Source: [Enterobacter] lignolyticus SCF1
GTDB lineage: Bacteria; Pseudomonadota; Gammaproteobacteria; Enterobacterales; Enterobacteriaceae
Direction: 5' to 3'
Assembly: GCF_000164865.1 (NCBI RefSeq)
Contig: NC_014618.1
Coordinates: forward strand, 4,340,001-4,404,000
Length of the DNA stretch: 64,000 bases
Shown one piece after another: positions 18,208-25,509 of the stretch; within the stretch, counting starts at the first letter, position 1, and every line of letters begins with the position of its first letter. The position numbers and the translations under genes were made by a program. The notes below the pieces were generated by a model. It had not been told where the DNA came from, searched no databases, and was given only the letters and a program-made list of their open reading frames with translations.

Positions 18208-18894
18208 ATGAAGTATCTCGACATTTATCATCTACTGAAAGAGCAGATCCTCAAAGGCGAGTACCCCGCAGGAACGCCTGTCGAGGGGGAGCATGCCCTC
18301 GCGGAACGCTATGGCGTGAGCCGCCCGACGATTCAGAAAGCGGTTGCCCGTCTGAAACGCGAGTCCTTCGTACACACGCGCCAGGGCTCGGGGATCTTCG
18401 TCAATCCGCCGGAGTTTTATCAGGACAACAACGTTATCACGCTCTCCGAGCGCATCCATCGCGACCAGACGCTGGACAGCGTGGTGCTGAGTTACGACAT
18501 CCAACCCGCGGACGATGCGCTGGCATCGCTGTTCGCTCAGGATGCGGGGGCGCTGCTGATTCACTACCGACGAATGCGCATCATCAACCAGCAGCCGGCA
18601 ATCATTGAAGAGACCTGGATGCCGCAGTCCCTGTTCCCGGATTTTTGCCAGGATACCTGCCGCCAATCGGTCCTGCAGTATATTGAGCAGACCTGCGGTT
18701 TCGCCATCAGCCATGACGTCAAAACCTGGTCCGGCACCATGCTTAACGCCGATGAGGCCTGGCTGTTGCGCCTGTCCGAAGGCGAAGTGCGCTTACGGAT
18801 AAGTCACAAAGTTTACCTGCAAAGCGGCCAGCTGGCGCAGTACACGCTTGAGACGCTGGCTACCAACAGCGTCACCACGGTGTCAATGCGCTAA
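18208..18894 (+). CDS. GntR/HutC-family transcriptional regulator with UTRA domain
   Basis: A 228-residue regulator with an N-terminal winged helix (LAERYGVSRPTIQKAVARL, about 30-50, and the wing THTRQGSGIFV-like segment near 60) and a C-terminal UTRA ligand-binding domain (about 85-225). HutC-type members sense sugar phosphates or amino sugars. It lies directly downstream of the PTS gene in the same direction, and the twin TTGTAATTACAA palindromes in the divergent promoter region are its likely targets. Its effector is probably the phosphorylated PTS sugar or a product of the radical enzyme; this is inference. Confidence 0.88.
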   Translation: MKYLDIYHLLKEQILKGEYPAGTPVEGEHALAERYGVSRPTIQKAVARLKRESFVHTRQGSGIFVNPPEFYQDNNVITLSERIHRDQTLDSVVLSYDIQPADDALASLFAQDAGALLIHYRRMRIINQQPAIIEETWMPQSLFPDFCQDTCRQSVLQYIEQTCGFAISHDVKTWSGTMLNADEAWLLRLSEGEVRLRISHKVYLQSGQLAQYTLETLATNSVTTVSMR

Positions 18895-18952
18895 CGGCTG
18901 CGCTGCATCAACAAAGCGGGTCATTATTCCACACCGCATCACGCGATTTGCC

Positions 18953-18959
18953 CTACACT
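18953..18959 (+). promoter_or_regulatory. Candidate sigma-S-type -10 element of cbpA
   Basis: CTACACT, preceded by CC and followed by TACC, close to the CTATACT -10 preferred by RpoS. cbpA is known in E. coli to be RpoS-dependent and induced in stationary phase. It lies 60 bases upstream of the cbpA start. Confidence 0.5.
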
Positions 18960-19019
18960 TACCGGTGTTACCTTTTCAGGGAACCCGTTCAGTAGCTTTG
19001 ATATACGCGAGATAATGCT

Positions 19020-19949
19020 ATGGAATTAAAGGATTATTACGCCATCATGGGCGTGAAGCCGACGGACGACCTTAAAACCATCAAGACCGCCTATCGCCGT
19101 CTGGCGCGTAAATACCACCCTGACGTCAGTAAAGAACCCGATGCCGAAGCCCGCTTCAAAGAGGTGGCCGAAGCCTGGGAAGTGCTCAGCGACGAGCAGC
19201 GCCGCACGGAATATGACGCCCTCTGGCAGCACCGCAACGACCCGCAGTTCTGCCAGCACGCGCCGCATGGCCATGGCCAGCAGGGCCAGAACTACCGCCC
19301 GGAAGACTTCGACGATCTGTTCTCCTCTATTTTCGGCCAGCACGCCCAGCAGTCGCGGCAGCGGCACAGCGCCCGCGGCCACGACCTTGAAATCGACGTC
19401 GCCGTCTTTCTGGAAGAGACGCTGGAAGCGCACAGCCGCACCATCAGCTACAGCCTGCCGGTCTATAACGTTTTCGGTATGGTGGAGCAGGAGATCCCCA
19501 AAACCCTGAATGTTAAAATCCCCGCAGGCGTGGGCGACGGACAGCGCATTCGCCTGAAAGGCCAGGGCACGCCGGGCGAGAACGGCGGACCCAACGGCGA
19601 TCTGTGGCTGGTTATCCGCATTGCGCCGCATCCGCTGTTCGACATCGTCGGGCACAACCTGGAGATCGTCGTACCGCTGGCCCCGTGGGAGGCCGCGCTC
19701 GGCGCGAAGGTCACGGTGCCGACGCTCAAAGAGAGCATTCTGCTGACTATTCCGCCGGGCAGCCAGGCCGGGCAGCGGCTGCGCATCAAGGGCAAAGGGC
19801 TGGTGAACAAGCAGCATACCGGCGATTTGTTCGCGGTGATCAAAATCGTCATGCCGCCTAAACCCGATGCGCAAAGCGCCACGCTGTGGCAGCAGCTGGC
19901 GGAGGCGCAATCCGCCTACGATCCGCGCCAGACATGGGGGAAAGCATAA
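19020..19949 (+). CDS. cbpA: CbpA, DnaJ-like co-chaperone and curved-DNA-binding protein
   Basis: A 309-residue class II J-protein that stimulates DnaK ATPase and binds curved DNA in the nucleoid in stationary phase. The J domain occupies residues 1-70 with the HPD triad (YHPDVSK). A linker rich in Gly, His and Gln follows (about 75-120), without the zinc fingers of DnaJ. Two beta-rich C-terminal domains contain IPAGVGDGQRIRLKGQG and IPPGSQAGQRLRIKGKG. Length matches E. coli CbpA (306). Its stop overlaps the start of cbpM, the gene of its specific inhibitor. Confidence 0.96.
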   Translation: MELKDYYAIMGVKPTDDLKTIKTAYRRLARKYHPDVSKEPDAEARFKEVAEAWEVLSDEQRRTEYDALWQHRNDPQFCQHAPHGHGQQGQNYRPEDFDDLFSSIFGQHAQQSRQRHSARGHDLEIDVAVFLEETLEAHSRTISYSLPVYNVFGMVEQEIPKTLNVKIPAGVGDGQRIRLKGQGTPGENGGPNGDLWLVIRIAPHPLFDIVGHNLEIVVPLAPWEAALGAKVTVPTLKESILLTIPPGSQAGQRLRIKGKGLVNKQHTGDLFAVIKIVMPPKPDAQSATLWQQLAEAQSAYDPRQTWGKA

Positions 19950-20248
19950 TGGCTCAGGTAACTGTCACCTTTACGGTGAGTGAATTTTGTCTGCATACCG
20001 GCGTGTCCGAAGAAGATCTGCAGGAAATCGTCGGGCTTGGCGTCATCGAGCCCGCCAGGATCCAGGCCGAGCAGTGGATCTTCGACGATCGCGCCGTCAC
20101 CGTGGTGCACCGCGCGCTGCGCCTGCGCCGCGAGCTGGCGCTCGACTGGCCGGGCATCGCCGTCACCCTCACTCTGCTGGAGGAAAACGAGCGCCTGAAG
20201 CAGGAAAACCGGCTGCTGCTCCAGCGGCTGTCGCGCTTTACCGGCTGA
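19949..20248 (+). CDS. cbpM: CbpM, chaperone modulator of CbpA
   Basis: A 99-residue MerR-related protein that binds the J domain of CbpA and inhibits both its co-chaperone and DNA-binding activities. The sequence runs from an N-terminal helix-turn-helix-like part (VSEFCLHTGVSEEDLQEIVGLG) to a C-terminal coiled-coil (EENERLKQENRLLLQRL). ATG 19949 overlaps the cbpA TAA by one base (TAATG), so the two are translationally coupled. The in-frame extension upstream of this ATG lies inside cbpA and is not used. Confidence 0.95.
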   Translation: MAQVTVTFTVSEFCLHTGVSEEDLQEIVGLGVIEPARIQAEQWIFDDRAVTVVHRALRLRRELALDWPGIAVTLTLLEENERLKQENRLLLQRLSRFTG

Positions 20249-20254
20249 CGCAGT

Positions 20255-20281
20255 CCGGGTTCGGTATGGTACCGGGCCCGG
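20255..20281. terminator. Hairpin between convergent cbpM and abiEii
   Basis: A 12-bp stem (CCGGGTTCGGTA with TACCGGGCCCGG, two G-U pairs) around a TGG loop, 7 bases after the cbpM stop. It lacks a T run, so its role as a terminator is likely but not canonical. Confidence 0.55.
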
Positions 20282-20303
20282 AGTACTGCCCACGCCCCAT
20301 GCT

Positions 20304-21230
20304 CTACGCGTTATCCAAAACGCGCTCCAGCTTGTCCACCGTCGCCGCGAATTTGGCCGGATTTTTATCCTTCAGTACAATCAGATTACGCAGTTTCCAG
20401 CGAATCGCCGGGAGATGCTGAATTGCAGGATAGCGATACAGCGACCAGTCAGGATTGTTTTGCTTAAAACTGAGTAAAAACTGGCGATCCCTGTCCGTAA
20501 GCTGAGATTTCAGCGCCTGCAGCAGCAACGAGGTGACTGACAGGAGCGACTCCAGCGATGTTTCTTGTTGCGTCATCCCGGAAAATTCCTGTGAGTACAG
20601 TGTGGAGATCTGCGCCATATCCCAGTTTGGTGCCAGCAACTCGGCAATGGGGCGAGGGTGACCTGCCAGGTAACAGAGAAAACCATCCACTATCTCACGC
20701 GTCAGGCCCGGTTTTTCCAGCATATTGAGAACATCAAACAGATCGCGAGGATGCTGACGGTCAAGCGCAGCGCAAATTTTACCGCCGTAAAGATCCGCCA
20801 GTGAAACGACATTCATCGTTGTAAAACCATATTCCGCTTCTACCCGTTCGCATACCGGCATTTCTGTTGGTGGTAACAATAATCCGCGCCAGACCGGACT
20901 GACTTCAATCTTGATCTGCGCATTCGTTGAGTGGACGACGATGCGCTTTTCATCGGCCTTATTCTCCTGCCGGATAGCCGTGATCCCCGGTCTGCGGTTG
21001 AGTGATTCTGTAATACGCATCAAAGCGCTGTTGATGCTCGCCAGATCGGTATCACGATCCACAAAAGTCTTATAGGCCAGATCGATATCCACCGACAGAC
21101 GGGGAAAATCCTGTACAAACAAATTGATTGCCGTACCGCCTTTCAGCGCAAAGCAGGGTTCCTTCGCCGCATGCGGCAGAGCAATCATCAATAGCCTGAC
21201 CTGTCGGGCATAACTATCACGTAGATCCAT
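20304..21230 (-). CDS. abiEii: AbiEii-family type IV toxin, nucleotidyltransferase
   Basis: A 308-residue nucleotidyltransferase-like toxin. The N-terminal domain has the motif KGGTAINLF followed by LSVDIDLAY, the GG...N and SxDxD signature of AbiEii/MNT toxins, plus a later YGGKICAALDRQHPRDLFDV block typical of the family. I start it at ATG 21230, with AAGGA 7 bases upstream, and not at the far upstream codon inside the antitoxin gene. It overlaps the antitoxin by 14 bases. AbiE systems cause abortive infection or plasmid/island stabilisation by modifying host nucleic acid. Confidence 0.88.
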   Translation of the reverse strand: MDLRDSYARQVRLLMIALPHAAKEPCFALKGGTAINLFVQDFPRLSVDIDLAYKTFVDRDTDLASINSALMRITESLNRRPGITAIRQENKADEKRIVVHSTNAQIKIEVSPVWRGLLLPPTEMPVCERVEAEYGFTTMNVVSLADLYGGKICAALDRQHPRDLFDVLNMLEKPGLTREIVDGFLCYLAGHPRPIAELLAPNWDMAQISTLYSQEFSGMTQQETSLESLLSVTSLLLQALKSQLTDRDRQFLLSFKQNNPDWSLYRYPAIQHLPAIRWKLRNLIVLKDKNPAKFAATVDKLERVLDNA

Positions 21231-21999
21231 CGTCGGTTCCTTCCGGTTTAAACGCGCGGGGAACGGTAATTTGATAATCCGGCTCAAGCCAGCCGCCGGG
21301 AACGATTTGCCGCTTTCCTTTGCCTGTTTCTATACCGTTTTGATTAAGGTACTGAAAATAAGGATGCGCATTACGCTGGGCAAGATAAAGCATCACCCGA
21401 TTGGTTTTAACCGAATGGCTGGCGCAGAGCAGCGCCTGCAGCTTACGTGGGCTGAGAAGGTTCATCCCCTGATACAGCACATCGGCATGTTCGAATGAGA
21501 TCAACGAAGGGACGCCGCAGGCGATCTCATAGGCGGCAAGTTCTGATACGCTCCCGGTCAACCGCCTGTCACCCATTTTCAGTTCCAGAGTAAACGGCGT
21601 TATATCAACGGTTAAACTCGACGTATACAGTGCGACAAACGTCGCGGATTGTTCAAAGACCGCGAACCACCCCGGCAGTTTGACGTAGGCCGGAAGCGCA
21701 AGCCAGACCTGCGGCCTGCCCGGTTCAATGTAGTGCGCGTACCCCTGTAGCCTAAGACTGGTCAGCCCCGCCACCCGTATCTGCTTTCCCCACTGTGTTT
21801 GCAGACAATACACCGCATCCACCCAGTCCGGCTCGCGTCCTGTCCGGCAGTAAACGCCATGAGCGAGTCGTCTGAGCCAGCCATTCTGGACATAGAGATA
21901 AGAGAGCTTACGGTCTATGCCGTTACGGGTAAGCCATGACTGGAGCAACACCTGGCCGGGAAGGGTGTTCTGCATAAGCCAGTTTATATAACTTGTCAA
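21217..21999 (-). CDS. abiEi: AbiEi-family type IV antitoxin, DNA-binding
   Basis: A 260-residue antitoxin with an N-terminal winged-helix region (INWLMQNTLPGQVLLQSWLT then YVQNGWLRRLAHGVYCR, about 5-55) and a C-terminal AbiEi domain. Homologues begin with a similar M-x-S-x-INWLLQNT string, which supports the TTG start at 21999; AGAGG lies 6 bases upstream of it (22006-22010). The in-frame ATG at 21975 has no comparable ribosome site. The antitoxin autorepresses its operon; TTGTCAAATGTC/TATTGACAT near 21993-22020 forms an inverted pair overlapping the start, a possible operator. It counteracts AbiEii without direct contact in known systems. Confidence 0.85.
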   Translation of the reverse strand: MTSYINWLMQNTLPGQVLLQSWLTRNGIDRKLSYLYVQNGWLRRLAHGVYCRTGREPDWVDAVYCLQTQWGKQIRVAGLTSLRLQGYAHYIEPGRPQVWLALPAYVKLPGWFAVFEQSATFVALYTSSLTVDITPFTLELKMGDRRLTGSVSELAAYEIACGVPSLISFEHADVLYQGMNLLSPRKLQALLCASHSVKTNRVMLYLAQRNAHPYFQYLNQNGIETGKGKRQIVPGGWLEPDYQITVPRAFKPEGTDDGST

Positions 22000-22330
22000 A
22001 TGTCGCCTCTATATTGACATTTATTGAAATTTTTAAACTAGTGTAGGTCCTGGGATATCTCGTGGCAATGAATAGTTTATTAATTGAATAGTTGGTCGAT
22101 TTTTAATCGACATCAAATATAAACTTAAGCGATTTTGGGAAAAGCGCGACAAATATACCCGGTCGGCGTACAGAGACAGATAACATGCCGGAGTATCCGT
22201 TAATCATCAGCGTGATTTTGCGAGGCGCATTCCAGATCCGCACTGTGCCGCGCCCGCCCGGCAAAACCGCTTGCCGCCCACGACCGATAGCGATATCGTT
22301 CCCTCGCGCCTGCAAAATCAGGCGTCGGGA

Positions 22331-22355
22331 TTGGCATCCTGAATACTGTTACAGG
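22331..22355 (+). other. seqA-like element of a P4/C4-type RNA immunity region
   Basis: TTGGCAT (22331-22337) and GTTACAGG (22348-22355) match the flanks of the complement of 22451-22473, the exposed segment of the antisense RNA downstream. The same two words recur after the RNA (22501-22539). This seqA - RNA - seqC order is that of the satellite phage P4 immunity region. The stretch 22000-22330 before it holds no gene I can support. Confidence 0.5.
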
Positions 22356-22394
22356 CGACACATGACGCGCCCTGCGTCTTTTTTTGTGTCGTGC

Positions 22395-22495
22395 GTTCGG
22401 TTACACCTCAATGGTGGGATCGGGCGGGGGCGTCGTAAGACGCGCCGGTTTCCTGTAACGCCGGTAATGCCAACTCCGCCCGGTTCCACCACCCG
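22395..22495 (+). ncRNA. C4/P4-CI-like antisense RNA (phage immunity RNA)
   Basis: The segment can fold into a closed structure: GGTGG (22413-22417) with CCACC (22486-22490), and CGGGCGG (22421-22427) with CCGCCCG (22476-22482), plus an inner hairpin CGTC-GTAA-GACG (22431-22442). The enclosed stretch 22451-22473 stays free and is complementary to two sites outside: its first 10 bases pair with 22530-22539, which carries the ribosome site of the next open frame, and its last 13 bases pair with 22501-22513 with one mismatch. This is how C4 RNA of P1/P7 and CI RNA of P4 silence their downstream genes. Exact ends are estimates. Confidence 0.6.
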
Positions 22496-22500
22496 TGAAA

Positions 22501-22539
22501 TTGGCATTTCCGGTGGTGAAAATATAACCCGTTACAGGA
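22501..22539 (+). other. seqC-like target of the antisense RNA, overlapping a ribosome site
   Basis: TTGGCATTTCCGG (22501-22513) and CGTTACAGGA (22530-22539) are complementary to the free loop of the upstream RNA. The second word contains the Shine-Dalgarno ACAGGAG of the frame starting at 22548, so pairing would block translation and could provoke early termination. Confidence 0.55.
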
Positions 22540-22547
22540 GACTACCT

Positions 22548-22625
22548 ATGGCTACAATCCTCATCCAGACGTTTCCCTCTCCTCCAGCCCTGCATCGCGG
22601 TACTACCGTGAAGGCGGCGCAATGA
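22548..22625 (+). CDS. Short open frame behind the immunity RNA (25 codons)
   Basis: ATG 22548 follows ACAGGAG by 7 bases. The 25-residue product (MATILIQTFPSPPALHRGTT...) has no recognised domain. Its TGA overlaps the next start (ATGATG at 22622), so it would couple translation of the following frame. In P4/P1-type regions a short leader frame occupies this position. A longer in-frame extension back to 22185 runs through the structured RNA and is less credible as protein. Confidence 0.45.
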   Translation: MATILIQTFPSPPALHRGTTVKAAQ

Positions 22626-22825
22626 TGAACCTGACACCTGCAGACCCCGATGCCCGCGAACGGGTTGATCGCGCCAGAGTGCTGACGAATGTCATGCTGG
22701 AAAACCCGGATGCAGGACCTAATTACGTCCTGCTGATGATCCTCGCCGAACAGCTCCAGCACCTGCACGATATTTTTGAAGCCGCTGAACGTCATCGTAT
22801 CCAGGACGCCAGACTACCGTTGTAG
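22622..22825 (+). CDS. Small prophage-type protein of unknown function
   Basis: A 67-residue acidic, helical protein (RVDRARVLTNVMLENPDAG, then LLMILAEQLQHLHDIFEAAE) of the kind seen in cryptic prophage clusters. It overlaps the 25-codon frame by four bases, which makes translational coupling likely. It is followed by a strong terminator. No function can be assigned; its position downstream of an immunity-type RNA suggests a lytic or host-toxic role that needs silencing, but this is speculative. Confidence 0.55.
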   Translation: MMNLTPADPDARERVDRARVLTNVMLENPDAGPNYVLLMILAEQLQHLHDIFEAAERHRIQDARLPL

Positions 22826-22900
22826 CGTATGGCAATAATAAGGGATGTCGAGGAATCATCGGGCGGCACCCGATTAAGGATCCGACGTCCCCATAATGCC

Positions 22901-22928
22901 AAAACCCGCCCTTCCGGCGGGTTTTTTC
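22901..22928 (+). terminator. Rho-independent terminator after the prophage relic
   Basis: AAAACCCGCC, loop CTTCC, GGCGGGTTTTTT: a GC-rich stem followed by six T. It closes the relic before the adiA promoter region; the remaining bases to 23053 are gene-free leader. Confidence 0.85.
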
Positions 22929-23053
22929 CTGCCAAATATCAGGATCAGCCATAAAAATAATCCCCCTGTCGATAACCCCCTGAGCGCCATTTACTCCCCC
23001 CGCCGTGCGGCGTATTACTTACCGCGTCCCACCACTACATAGGGGTTAAACAC

Positions 23054-25321
23054 ATGAAAATACTCATTGTTGAAAGCGAATTTCTGCACCAGGACACCTG
23101 GGTCGGCGCGGCGGTCGCGCGTCTGGCAGAGGCGCTACGCCGCCAGGACGTTGACGTGATGCAATCCACCTCGCTCGACGACGGTTACGCCATCATTGCC
23201 GCTAACGAAGCCATTGATTGCCTGATGTTCAGCTATCAGATGGAAGAAAAGGATGAGCACCAGCGCGTGCGCCAACTGCTCGATAAGCTTCACGAACGTC
23301 AGCAAAACGTGCCGGTGTTCCTGCTCGGAGAACGCGAGAAGGCCACCGCGCTGATTGACCAGCAGCTGATGGAGCTTATCGATGAGTTCGCATGGATTCT
23401 GGAAGACTCCGCGGATTTCATCGCCGGACGCGCAGTGGCAGCGATGAACCGCTACCGCCAACAAATGCTGCCGCCGCTGTTCTCCGCGCTGGTGAAATAT
23501 AACGGCATCCATGAATACTCCTGGGCCGCGCCGGGCCACCAGGGCGGTGTGGGCTTTACCAAAACGCCGGCAGGCCGCTTATATCACGACTATTACGGCG
23601 AAAACCTGTTCCGCACCGACATGGGGATTGAACGCACCTCGCTCGGCTCTCTGCTTGACCACACCGGCGCGTTTGGCGAAAGCGAAAAAAATGCGGCAAG
23701 GGTGTTTGGCGCAGACCGCTCCTGGTCCGTCGTCGTAGGCACCTCCGGCTCCAACCGCACCATCATGCAGGCCTGCATGACCGACGATGATGTGGTCGTG
23801 ATTGACCGTAACTGCCACAAATCCATCGAACAGGGGCTGATCCTGACCGGAGCGAAGCCGGTCTATATGGTGCCAAGCCGTAACCGTTACGGCATTATCG
23901 GGCCTATCTACCCGCAGGAGATGCAGCCGGAAGCGTTGCAGGAAAAAATCCGCACCAGTCCGCTGACCAGCGAATATGCCGCGCACAAACCGTCCTACAG
24001 CGTCGTCACCAACTGCACCTACGATGGCGTGTGCTATAACGCCAAAAATGCGCAGGCGCTGCTGGAACAGACCAGCGATCGTATTCACTTTGACGAAGCC
24101 TGGTACGGCTATGCGCGCTTCAACCCGGTCTATGCCGACCACTATGCTATGCGCGGCGCCCCAGGCGATCATAACGGTCCAACCGTCTTCGCCACCCACT
24201 CCACGCATAAGCTGCTGAATGCGCTTTCTCAGGCCTCCTATATTCATGTTCGCGAAGGACGCGGCGCGGTGAACTTCTCCCGCTTCAACCAAGCCTACAT
24301 GATGCATGCCACCACTTCGCCGCTGTACGCCATTTGCGCGTCAAACGACGTTGCGGTCTCCATGATGGACGGCAACAGCGGCCTGTCGCTGACGCAAGAG
24401 GTCATCGACGAAGCCATTGATTTCCGCCAGGCCATGGCGCGCCTGTACCGCGATTTTAGCGACAGCAACGACTGGTTCTTCAAACCGTGGAACAAAGAGA
24501 CGGTGACCTGCCCGCAAACCGGTCAAGAGATAGCCTTTGAAGATGCGCCTGCCGAACTGCTGGCTCACGATCAGAACTGCTGGATTATGCGCCCGGGTGA
24601 AACCTGGCACGGCTTTAAGGATCTGCCGGATAACTGGAGCATGCTCGACCCGATCAAAGTCAGTATTCTGGCGCCCGGCATGGGCGACGACGGCAGCCTG
24701 CTGGACAGCGGCGTCCCCGCCGCGCTGGTTACCGCCTGGCTTGGCCGTCACGGCATCGTGCCGACCCGTACCACCGATTTCCAGATAATGTTCCTCTTCT
24801 CCATGGGTATCACCCGCGGTAAATGGGGTACGCTTATCAACACGCTGTGTTCCTTTAAGCGCCATTACGATAGCAACGCGCCGCTGTCGCAGGTCATGCC
24901 TGAACTGGCCAACCAGCACCCGGAGACCTATGCCGGAATGGGCGTTCGCGATTTGGGCGACAAAATGTTCGCCTGGTTGAAAGCCAACAATCCGGGCGCC
25001 AGCCTGAATGCCGCCTACGCCTCCCTGCCGGAAGCGATGATGACCCCGCGCGACGCGTATCAGGCCATCGTGTCCGATAACGTCGAAATGGTCGCCATTG
25101 AAGGATTGCAGAACCGCATTGCCGCCAACTCCGTCATCCCGTATCCGCCGGGAATCCCGATGCTGCTGTCCGGAGAAAACTTCGGTAACAGCACCAGCCC
25201 GCAGATTGCCTACCTGCGCGCCCTGCAGTCCTGGGATCATGAGTTTCCTGGTTTCGAGCACGAAACCGAAGGCACCGAAATTATCGACGGCATTTATCAC
25301 GTCATGTGTATAAAAGCCTGA
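23054..25321 (+). CDS. adiA: AdiA, acid-inducible biodegradative arginine decarboxylase
   Basis: A 755-residue PLP enzyme that converts arginine to agmatine plus CO2 and consumes a cytoplasmic proton. An N-terminal wing domain (1-130) precedes the PLP domain. Visible hallmarks are EYSWAAPGHQGGVGF, VVGTSGSNRTI, HFDEAWYGYARFNP and the PLP lysine in HSTHKLLNALSQAS. Length equals E. coli AdiA. It pairs with the antiporter AdiC encoded 7.3 kb downstream; in E. coli adiA, adiY and adiC are adjacent, whereas here other acid-stress genes lie between. In E. coli it is induced by low pH and anaerobiosis. Confidence 0.97.
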   Translation: MKILIVESEFLHQDTWVGAAVARLAEALRRQDVDVMQSTSLDDGYAIIAANEAIDCLMFSYQMEEKDEHQRVRQLLDKLHERQQNVPVFLLGEREKATALIDQQLMELIDEFAWILEDSADFIAGRAVAAMNRYRQQMLPPLFSALVKYNGIHEYSWAAPGHQGGVGFTKTPAGRLYHDYYGENLFRTDMGIERTSLGSLLDHTGAFGESEKNAARVFGADRSWSVVVGTSGSNRTIMQACMTDDDVVVIDRNCHKSIEQGLILTGAKPVYMVPSRNRYGIIGPIYPQEMQPEALQEKIRTSPLTSEYAAHKPSYSVVTNCTYDGVCYNAKNAQALLEQTSDRIHFDEAWYGYARFNPVYADHYAMRGAPGDHNGPTVFATHSTHKLLNALSQASYIHVREGRGAVNFSRFNQAYMMHATTSPLYAICASNDVAVSMMDGNSGLSLTQEVIDEAIDFRQAMARLYRDFSDSNDWFFKPWNKETVTCPQTGQEIAFEDAPAELLAHDQNCWIMRPGETWHGFKDLPDNWSMLDPIKVSILAPGMGDDGSLLDSGVPAALVTAWLGRHGIVPTRTTDFQIMFLFSMGITRGKWGTLINTLCSFKRHYDSNAPLSQVMPELANQHPETYAGMGVRDLGDKMFAWLKANNPGASLNAAYASLPEAMMTPRDAYQAIVSDNVEMVAIEGLQNRIAANSVIPYPPGIPMLLSGENFGNSTSPQIAYLRALQSWDHEFPGFEHETEGTEIIDGIYHVMCIKA

Positions 25322-25416
25322 GGTAATCGAGGGCTTTTAGCAACCGACAGTATGTCTAAAAGCCTGGAGTAGTAGAACCAGTAGAACAGTTGAATATAAT
25401 CCTGAGTATTCTTTTT

Positions 25417-25446
25417 GCGCGGGTACCCGTCCCGCGCTTTTTTATT
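25417..25446 (+). terminator. Rho-independent terminator after adiA
   Basis: GCGCGGG, seven-base loop, CCCGCGC followed by TTTTTTATTTTTT. It separates adiA from the first adiY copy. Short direct repeats (AAAAGCCTG, AGTAGAAC) lie between the adiA stop and this stem. Confidence 0.88.
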
Positions 25447-25509
25447 TTTTCCGCAACACTCCCTCAGAATTTAAATACAGGGTTCTTTACATAAGAATAC
25501 CCTGCGCAG

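Noticed and set aside
21975..21999. ATG at 21975 as the start of the AbiEi antitoxin
   Set aside because: No ribosome site precedes it, while TTG 21999 has AGAGG at 6 bases and gives the N-terminus shared by relatives.
22185..22625. A 146-codon frame reading through the structured immunity RNA
   Set aside because: The product is rich in Arg and Pro with no domain, and it covers the folded RNA and its targets. It may resemble Ash/Icd-type annotations, but the RNA explanation fits better; it was not listed as a gene.
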